Origin: Hirudinaria manillensis
Taxonomy: Eukaryota > Annelida > Clitellata > Hirudinida > Hirudinidae
DNA: 64,000 nucleotides
Reading direction: 5' to 3'
NCBI GenBank assembly: GCA_034509925.1
Contig: CM067534.1
Coordinates: forward strand, 570,501 to 634,500
A program made the position numbers and the translations under genes. A model generated the notes under the pieces. The model did no database searches. It had not been told where the DNA came from and saw only the letters and a program-made list of their open reading frames with translations. Shown piece by piece: positions 33,232-64,000 of this stretch. Within the stretch, counting starts at the first letter, position 1. Each line of letters begins with the position of its first letter.

Positions 33232-34341
33232 TTACTTTCCGTTGCTCTTTGGTTTCTTCAGTGACACCTGCAGAGGTCTTTCTGCATAAGTGAGTCCATT
33301 GAGATGTTGTATGGCTGACATGGCCTCCTGGTAGTCATACATGGTCACGAATCCATAATTCTTACCCCTATTCTTGTCCTTATCTTGGACTACAGCAATC
33401 TTCTTAATTGCACCGAATGGCTGGAACAGTTGCCAGAGAGCCCTCTCGTCGGTGTCGATTCCGATGTTGTAGACGAACAGGACGTATTCGTTGTTGCTCG
33501 GAAATGCTGCTGATAAGTCCCCGACCTGTCCGGTCACATTGGAAGCTCCAGGAAGGGTATAAGCTGACATGGGATTGTACCTCTGGTTGACGTTGTTTGA
33601 ACGAAGAGGTCCACCTCCAAAAACGCCTTGGTAACCCACTCCAAAGTTGTTCACGGAAGGAATCTGAGGTCGACCGAGCAGCCCCGCATTCGGAGCCGTG
33701 GGAATTCTGGCCCTCTGTTGAGAGATTGGAAGTCCTGCTTGCATGAGAGCATTGGGTCTAATGGTTCCTGGCAAAAGCCCCATCATCATGGCATGCTGCT
33801 GCATTTTTTGGGCTTTGTTATCCTCAGCAAATTTGACTGACAAAGCTTGAGTATAGCCAGGGGGAGCTCTTCCATTCATGTTCTCCACTGCATTTGTGGC
33901 CTCATCTCTTGTATTGAACAGGACAAAGCCAACTCCTCTGGACATTCCTGTATGCTGATCCATGAGTACTCTAGCAGAGATTATGTGCCCAAATGGACTG
34001 AACAGTTTCTCTAGATCATTGTTATCAAAATTCTTTGGGAGATACTTGATGTAGACATTTGCCCCCTTGATGTTCTCACCCTGGCGAGCATAAGCAACCT
34101 TTATCTTCTTGTTTTGCAGGGGCAATCCATCTAGAGCCTCAATGGCCTTGGCAGAATCGCTTTCATCAACATATTCAACAAAACCAAATCCATAGCTGAT
34201 GTAAGTTGACTTGTCCCTGATAATCTTACAGGATTTAATTGCACCAACACTTCCAAAAATACTAGCAAATTCCTCATCTGACAAGTTCTGTGGCAGAAAA
34301 TTGACAATAAGGTTGTAGGGGCTGTATTTCTGTTCCGTCAT
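33232..34341 (-). CDS. ELAVL: ELAV/Hu-family RNA-binding protein, intronless
   Basis: A single uninterrupted 369-codon frame encodes three RRM domains in the ELAV arrangement. RRM1 is at about 9-84 (RNP2 LIVNFL, RNP1 YGFGFVEY), RRM2 at about 95-173 (VYIKYL, RGVGFVLF), a Met/Pro/Gly-rich hinge at about 174-283, and RRM3 at about 287-364 (LFVYNI, KNYGFVTM). It ends in PLQVSLKKPKS, like the PLQVSFKT end of vertebrate Hu proteins. Family members bind AU- and U-rich elements and regulate mRNA stability and splicing, often in neurons. The start is the first Met and gives a family-typical short N-terminus. The absence of introns contrasts with the other genes here and suggests an old retrocopy; the frame is intact and all RNP motifs are kept, so it looks functional. 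Confidence 0.93.
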   Translation of the reverse strand: MTEQKYSPYNLIVNFLPQNLSDEEFASIFGSVGAIKSCKIIRDKSTYISYGFGFVEYVDESDSAKAIEALDGLPLQNKKIKVAYARQGENIKGANVYIKYLPKNFDNNDLEKLFSPFGHIISARVLMDQHTGMSRGVGFVLFNTRDEATNAVENMNGRAPPGYTQALSVKFAEDNKAQKMQQHAMMMGLLPGTIRPNALMQAGLPISQQRARIPTAPNAGLLGRPQIPSVNNFGVGYQGVFGGGPLRSNNVNQRYNPMSAYTLPGASNVTGQVGDLSAAFPSNNEYVLFVYNIGIDTDERALWQLFQPFGAIKKIAVVQDKDKNRGKNYGFVTMYDYQEAMSAIQHLNGLTYAERPLQVSLKKPKSNGK

Positions 34342-37300
34342 TTTTTGGCCGTAATAATAATCAAATGAGTAAATAATGGTGGAGCAGCTAGTAGAATCTT
34401 CATCGTGGATAAAGTATAAAAAACAAAGAACAAAAAATAAATAAAAATAAATATTGATTAAAATGATTATGTAAAAAATTCATTAAAAATCCAATTATAG
34501 ATCCTATCAGCATTTCATTAAGCATTAAGACATATGTGCAGCTGCAGTTTAGGCCCTTATTCTATTACAATAATAAAGCAAAATGATATTAAGTATATCC
34601 TAGTAATAAGGTAATGTAATCTAATCATATCCTACACAAATGATATCAAGAGATTAATGATGTAAACTCATAATACCTACCAGAAAAAGATCTGTTGAGA
34701 AATTTTAACAGCTTATAAGAACCAAAGCAGTTTCAACATCCAAGATCGGAGGACCACCACAGATGATTTGGAATATATGTCCCGCTTGCTTACACTATGG
34801 CCCAGATAACTATAAATACTGTTCCAAAGAAAAAGACAATATAAAATTTTAAAATAATAAATTTTATTTTAATTACCTCTTGTGACAAAATATTAAGACA
34901 GAAGGCACTAATTTTAATCAATTTAATTATATGGATCTTACAAGAATGAAACATTCTTGTCGTTCATGGTACACTGGTCCAGCAATGGCACGCCAAAAAT
35001 CTGAAGGCTTGCCATTCCCTCGGCCAACATAGTTTCAAATAAGCTGCTTCAGTATTCAGCGTGATAAAGCCATCTCTACTTAAGCTATCAAAATTTCAAG
35101 CCCTCTTAACATGTTTTCAGAAAGTTATTTTTTCAATGAGATTTGATTAAGGGAGTTACTTAATTAGATAAAGCATCTAAAACATGGGTTTAAAAGAAAG
35201 GTTAAATCTCAAACTTTGGCAATCCTTTAACAATATCCTATAAAAACATTCCCATTATGCAACAATAGCAAATTCAAATATGCATTGCACATGGAGCTTC
35301 CAATGTAAAATGCTGTTTAGAATTGACTTTACTGTAATCAGCACATGCACTTAATTGTGACAAGTATTTTGGAAGCAGCTCTATCAACTAAGTGATTTGT
35401 ATCACAAGCTAAATAATTACCCATAACTATGCCTGCAGTTATATCAAGCAAGCATACCTATTTTGCTATATATATATGTCTAGGCTTCCAGTTGTAATAG
35501 ATTTACTACAAATGCATTCTTGGTCTGCATTAGTAAACATGACTGACAGAATATTCTGCAGGAAAAATATTTTCCAAATTCTTAGCAATTTCTTAGCAGT
35601 TCTGTCATTTTAAGCTCAATTAATGAAACAAAAAGTTGGCACATGAAAAAAACTTCCAGAATTATATTTCTAACCTTCGAATGCTGGTGTAAGGAGAGAA
35701 AAAATTAAACCTAAAACAGAACAAAATCCAAAGGTCAAAACATAATTGAAAAATTGGCATTATGTCAAAATTTGTTGTGCCCTAGGAAGTCCCGTTTCAT
35801 ATATTATGTGTATTGATTGGTGCGAAGCGGTCGCTTTCAAAATTCTGCACCCGTAATAATGCAAAATGAGCTTATAACAAGGTTAAGGGAGAACAGGGAC
35901 CATTTTCAATGGCCACCGGTCAAAGCATAAATATCGTCTCAATGATACTTGTCATATATTTTGCTCTCTTCCCCGTACAAAAGTCAAGTTTGCCCGTTCC
36001 AACATAGTATATAATATCCTAAATACATCGAAATTGTTGCCTAACTCTACGTCATAAAATGGCTGACGACTACAAGCTTCTCAAACTGAAAAATATATGA
36101 AAAAAACCTGCAACAAATGTAATTCAGATCACTTGCCTAATAAAAAATAATAAAACAGAAAGGCAAAGCTTCGGAACTAAGGCTTATTAACTCCAACGCC
36201 CATCAACAAAAAGTCAACACGCTCAGCAATAAAATGAGCCGAATTTTAGTAATGGAAGGAAAAAAATCCTAAAGCTTAATTTATTGCTATGTCAAATATG
36301 GAAGAGCAAAATATAATAAATGAGTATAAATGCTTTGAATCGAAAAAGTTAATTTTAAATTTTACAAAAATATAAAAATGTAGATTTGAATCACGCGACC
36401 AAATTTTAATCTTAATCTCATTTAACCACTTCATAAATGGCTAAATTTTCTTTAATAAATTGTGCTTAATAATAACTAGTTACGTTACTCCGAAACATTT
36501 TTGAATTAGGAGGATAAAATGTACTATCGAGATTGATAAAACACCAACAACCTTTGAACTCAGATAAAAAAAGATTGTAAAGTTTCTCGAGGATTTTACA
36601 TAAGTATCTCCTGACGAGCTGTTTTCACATAAAAAATCAGTAACTTCAAGCAAATTGCCTGAAGCAAGAGGAGCGCTTCCGCTTACCCCTCCTCATGATA
36701 AAAAAACGTAAATAAATGTTGACCATTTGGTGTCAAACATAATAAAATAGACATGAAAGTTTAGCAACATTTATAAGAAATCGCAAAACTCTCACTTTCG
36801 AATAATTATTGGAAAATAATTTTAAAATCAATTTTAACTAAATATGTACAAAATACTTATTTTAAAACAATTAAAAGTGGTAAAATACAGCTCTTCTGCA
36901 TGGCACTACCCCTTGCTGAGGTTCCTTTTTTGCAAACACTGCCATATGGCATTGTTTAATATTTGTTTAGTGAAAATGTTTAGTATAATTTTACATACCC
37001 GAACCTGTGCCTATTGATTGGTAAAATAGTTTTAATAGCAAAATCTTCGTTGACGCTCAGTAACAACAAATGTGTTGGGGCACACTTGCACCCCACTTGG
37101 ATGAAAGTGGAAGTTTTTAAAAAAAATTTCAGTCGGATACATCGAACAAAAACAATGATTAAATAGACCAAATTAATGATTGAAAGGTTAAAAACCGTTA
37201 GATTGGACAAAGTTTTAGGGAGATTTTAAAGCTAGAGTTTTGATAAGAGCATTCTACATGTTCTCAAGACACTTCTAAAGCGAATTCAACATGATTTCTA

Positions 37301-39105
37301 ATTGTTTATACATTTGAAGTTATTCTTTACATTTTAGCTCGATTGTTAAATAATATTTAGACCCAGAAAAATTAGACTCTTAAAGTTAGCAAAGAAAATT
37401 GAGATAGATCTATAAATTTAGTATATGAATGTGAAACTTATGAAAATATGAACAATTTAATAAGTAATTGCTAATTTTTAACGGTTTTAAGGTTTTATTG
37501 TAAACCATTTTCGACCTTGAAGTGACGAAAATGATCTATTTATAGTCCAATGCTATACCCATGTGCTAAAAATAGAGTTTGGAAATATTTCTATGTATGT
37601 GAAAGATGACGTCCACTGATTCAAGTGTATTCCACTTATAATGTGTTATAATTAAGATAATTAATAAACAACCAAATCAATTAATATTGATCAGTGATTA
37701 ATATTTCCACCATGTTCCTAGGACTGCTGAAGGAGTTTCAGACCAATTGGTATTTAAATGTTGATTATGTCTGGTGCAAGCAATTATTTACGAATTGGAG
37801 TTGAAATTAATAGAATTACTGCTAATTCTGATTTAATAAATGAACTGGAGAAGCAGAAAATCGTTTTTTTTTTAAGAATTATTATAATTTAAAAAAAAAG
37901 AAATAAATTCGTAACATGAAAATGGTGCAATTTCTCTAAATTGGTGCTGTTTTTACTAGGACACATTTTTCAAAAGTTAAATATACGATTTCCCCTTGAC
38001 CTTGAGTTTATGCAAATGAGTTGATTTTTACCCCTTGTGGTCACAGGATAAGGACAAAACACATTACTGAATTCTTTTGGAATCCACTATCCAAAACTAC
38101 CTCTCATAATTTGACGAGGAGTTAATGAATTATTTTAAAAGAGAAAATTCGTTATATGAATACAGAATAAATCGCCATAATTAAATGCCGATGATAGCCT
38201 TAAAGTGAACTAAAATGATAGCTAATAATTAGCCTGCGAACTCTAACATTAAGCGCCATAGAAATGTGGAAGGGATTAAAGTAGAAATGAATTTCAATGT
38301 TCCTTGTTTCCGTCCGTTATGTTCGCTAACAACAAACATGGTGATGAAAGAAAGACAGTTAAATGAGAGTGCAATTTTCAAAGAGGAAAGTGGTCCAAAG
38401 AAATGGCTGAAAGATAAAAAGATGGATGGAGGGAAAGATAAAGAGACCCGCAAAGGATAGTGACGGAGGAAAGAGCCACTACCGTCATCTGTAACTCAGT
38501 GTTTCAGCTGCTATGATCTGGTCGTCTTAAGCCCCGCTTGCTTGGACCTCCCCTTTCATCAGCATCACTCTTTTCAATTTCAGCTTTTAATCTTAATTTT
38601 TGAATTTTCTGCACGTCATTAGTGTTACCACGATTCTCTTTCGGACGTCATCGTCATCACCATCATCTACTCTCTTCGTTTTCATCATCTTTCCATCCAC
38701 TTCCAGCCAGGTTCACGACAGTCGTTACAAAGCAGTTGTGACCATATGTTTGAATTCTTCGTTTCGCGAGACTCAGTAACAGCTGACCACGATTTCTTGA
38801 CTTACATCATGCGGTTAATTACGGATACTTTAACGATTACGAATCAACTAATTAGAAGTAATTAAACGCTAAAAATAAATTGAACTGACGACTAATGATA
38901 TCCTAGCACTCGTCAATTCGGAAAGCCTCAGACGAGATTTCAACTTCATTGCTGGTTGTTGTTGTTGTTGTTGTTGGCTTAAATAATTGAATAAGAGTCA
39001 ACAAGATGAAAAGAAGCTGGCGACTAACATGGGAATAATGTTCTGCTGGATGGACCTTGCGTCATAAAATTCGGGAATAAATATTTTGTTCCTTTTGTGC
39101 TCAAC
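34342..39105. promoter_or_regulatory. 4.8-kb region between divergent ELAV-like and glycine-receptor-like genes
   Basis: No convincing coding region is present. It must contain the ELAV 5' flank (minus) and probably the glycine receptor promoter (plus). Short open stretches at 36980-37210 (minus) and 38229-38460 (both strands) have no recognisable motif. A pyrimidine-rich, TCATC-repeated stretch lies at about 38630-38705 and a short (GTT)n at 38954-38974. Confidence 0.4.
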
Positions 39106-62058
<22,953 letters not shown>

Positions 62059-64000
62059 AAACGGCTTTGGTTTCTCGATGGGGAAACCCATAAAAAAATA
62101 TTTGTGGTTAGGACATGGGTTATAACTTTTATTTTGGGAGTAAATATCGTCAAAAAGAATTAACGATGCAATACCACATCAGCTCTTGGAAATGTTAGGA
62201 AATGTTCCTCTTAACAAGGAAGGAACTAGAAATGGGCCATCGATCTCCTTTTTCTTATAAATCCAGTCTTAATGAGCAGATTCCTCTACGTGTTTATATC
62301 TTTCATTTTCGTTACCGTTCATCTAATTCATTTTTCTAATGATCTGCGAATGTGGTACTAAAGAATTCAGTTTTATTGGCGTCATTAGTGTTGCAATTGT
62401 TTGTCATTGCTGTTGCTTTAATCATTATTTCTACTACATGAACTAGATCAGTTCTGAATTTTGTAACTTTATGCCCGTTAATCTTACGTTTAACATGAAT
62501 GTGAGTGCATCCAGTGACGATGATGATTGCCACACTTCACGCATGACCTTAAAGGTCTAATTACACCCAAACACGTACACACATATATACATATATATAA
62601 ATATATATTTTCTCTTCATTTTTAATTCTTCATACACTCGAATTAACGCACGCCATCTCACCCCAAGTGCTGGAAGGTTGTTTGTGCACGCCTCTTCTTT
62701 GTACGTACGTTCTTCTCTGCTAAGACCCTCGAGACTCAGCAGTTACTTTACGAGAAAAAAAATTATTTTTGCTTTCCTATTTTTGTATTCCCGTCGCCTA
62801 AATGTTCTCATTTTTTAAAATGAAAAAATAAATTAATTAATTAATAATTAATAGGTCGAAGCTTCCAAACTTTTTATTAACAAATTGCACAGTAGCCAGG
62901 AAAATAAGTTTAAATAACCATTTCCATCTTTCATTTTCTATTCAAAATTGGCTTCTGCACTGGAGTATCAATCCGATAAAAAGCATGTATACCTATAACT
63001 TATATGAAAGGTCGTAACCATGGAAAAGTTAATTTTGTTTAAAGCTCTTTTAAAAAAAATTGTTCAGTCAATATTTGAGAATCAATAAATTTATTTTTGT
63101 TGAGAAGTTTGTAAAGAAAACGAAGGAATGGTAATAATTTCCATAAACCTTTAATATAAACATTTTCTAAATAAACGATTTAAATTATGGTACCTATTGG
63201 AATATTCTTGTAATATAAGCCTGCAGCAAGTGAGGTGGAAGTATTAGGGAACGATGGAGCTAAATGCACCGCGGTAGGTTGCACCAATGGAGAACAATGA
63301 AGTTTTAATCTCTGCCAAACTCACTGAACTTGTCGAGAATGTTTTGTGTCTAATCAAACTCAGTTTTTTTCCTAAAAAGTTTTACTTGATCTATGGACCT
63401 GGGGTCGTCCATAAAGTACGTCACGCTCGAGGGGGAATTCATTAAACCTGCATGTATGTGTGACGCCATACAAAGCCAAAAAATAAGGTTTTTGTTTGGC
63501 GACTTAAAAATGTTACATAGCTTCAAAATTATGATACCAAAATTATATTAAATCAAATAAATTAAACAGCCTGTAACATATCCCCTTATTATATTTATTA
63601 AGTTGTTTTGCGAAGTTTAAAAAAAATTATGGTGTGCATTATGTAATTGCAAATTTTTAGTTCGGACATACTTTTAGGGTCTGAGATTTCTGACAAGAGT
63701 TTGACGGGGTTAAAAATGGTCTAAAATGATTTATGGGCTGTTCAGTCGAATTTTTTTTTTTGTTTTTGGCAGTAAAAAGTAAAATTTTACGTGTTGTTAA
63801 CTTCTTTGACTTAGCAAACTAGTTAGAATTAATTTTATGTCGATTAATGTAATTAAAGAGTCATTCAACTTTAAAATTCTCGAAATAGGTTCGATGTTAT
63901 TACAGACAATTTCTTCTCTAGTTTTAAACGTGTGCTTTTTTGGCAAATATTTAAATATTTGCTTGAAATCGGTGTAAAATCTCATTCACATTTAAATGAA
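62059..64000. other. 3' flank of the receptor gene and intergenic DNA
   Basis: No further gene recognised. A candidate AATAAA for the receptor lies at 62827-62832, followed by TTAAT repeats. An AT dinucleotide-rich stretch occurs at about 62582-62611, and a transposon-end-like motif at 63401-63420. Confidence 0.4.
63401..63420 (+). mobile_element. transposon-end-like motif, copy 2
   Basis: GGGGTCGTCCATAAAGTACG, followed by TCACGCTCGAGGGGG. It matches 52437-52456 at 18 of 20 positions. A motif of this kind (a 'gggg-tcgtc-cataaagtacgtcac' layout) looks like a dispersed repeat terminus; the family is not assigned. Confidence 0.35.

Noticed and set aside
33408-33840. Plus-strand ORFs opposite the ELAV-like gene
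   Set aside because: Antisense shadows of the intact 369-codon minus-strand frame.

Overview
The window is metazoan genomic DNA: AT-rich, with many GT-AG introns (mostly 100-900 bp), AAT microsatellites and no prokaryotic organisation. Gene models were assembled by hand from phase-compatible splice sites, so exons are given in the evidence fields. The gene set (a FANCG-like protein, ULK1/2, a TSPN-bearing fibrillar collagen, ELAV-like, and a glycine-type Cys-loop receptor with vertebrate-like exon sizes) suggests an animal with a nervous system, most probably an invertebrate deuterostome. Intron size and composition would fit an ascidian-like tunicate, but that placement is inference.

Layout. 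1-438: 3' end of an unidentified + strand gene. 599-3950: 12-exon TPR gene, probably FANCG (Fanconi anaemia core complex), 600 aa. 4.1-7.0 kb: intergenic, with one degenerate minus-strand coding-like tract. 7076-14436: 22-exon ULK1/2 (Atg1) autophagy kinase, 710 aa. 14.4-17.6 kb: intergenic. 17582-32727: 59-exon fibrillar procollagen alpha chain of the type V/XI class, 1641 aa, complete from signal peptide to C-propeptide. 33232-34341 (minus): intronless ELAV/Hu RNA-binding protein, 369 aa, converging on the collagen gene. 39106-62058: 8-exon glycine-receptor-like anion channel, 467 aa, spread over 23 kb and divergent from ELAV. Its introns hold most of the repeats, including a 171/201-bp alternating satellite array, a 0.5-kb direct duplication, an (AAT)~75 tract and transposon-like fragments. 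62.1-64 kb: intergenic.

The genes do not form a pathway. The points most worth following are: a FANCG-like gene in a probable invertebrate; a fibrillar collagen whose C-propeptide lacks both interchain cysteines and carries an acidic/basic insert; a glycine receptor with non-canonical pore residues (Leu at 6', Thr at 19'); and the satellite array, whose edge monomers differ from its core. I did not find a clearly new multi-gene system.
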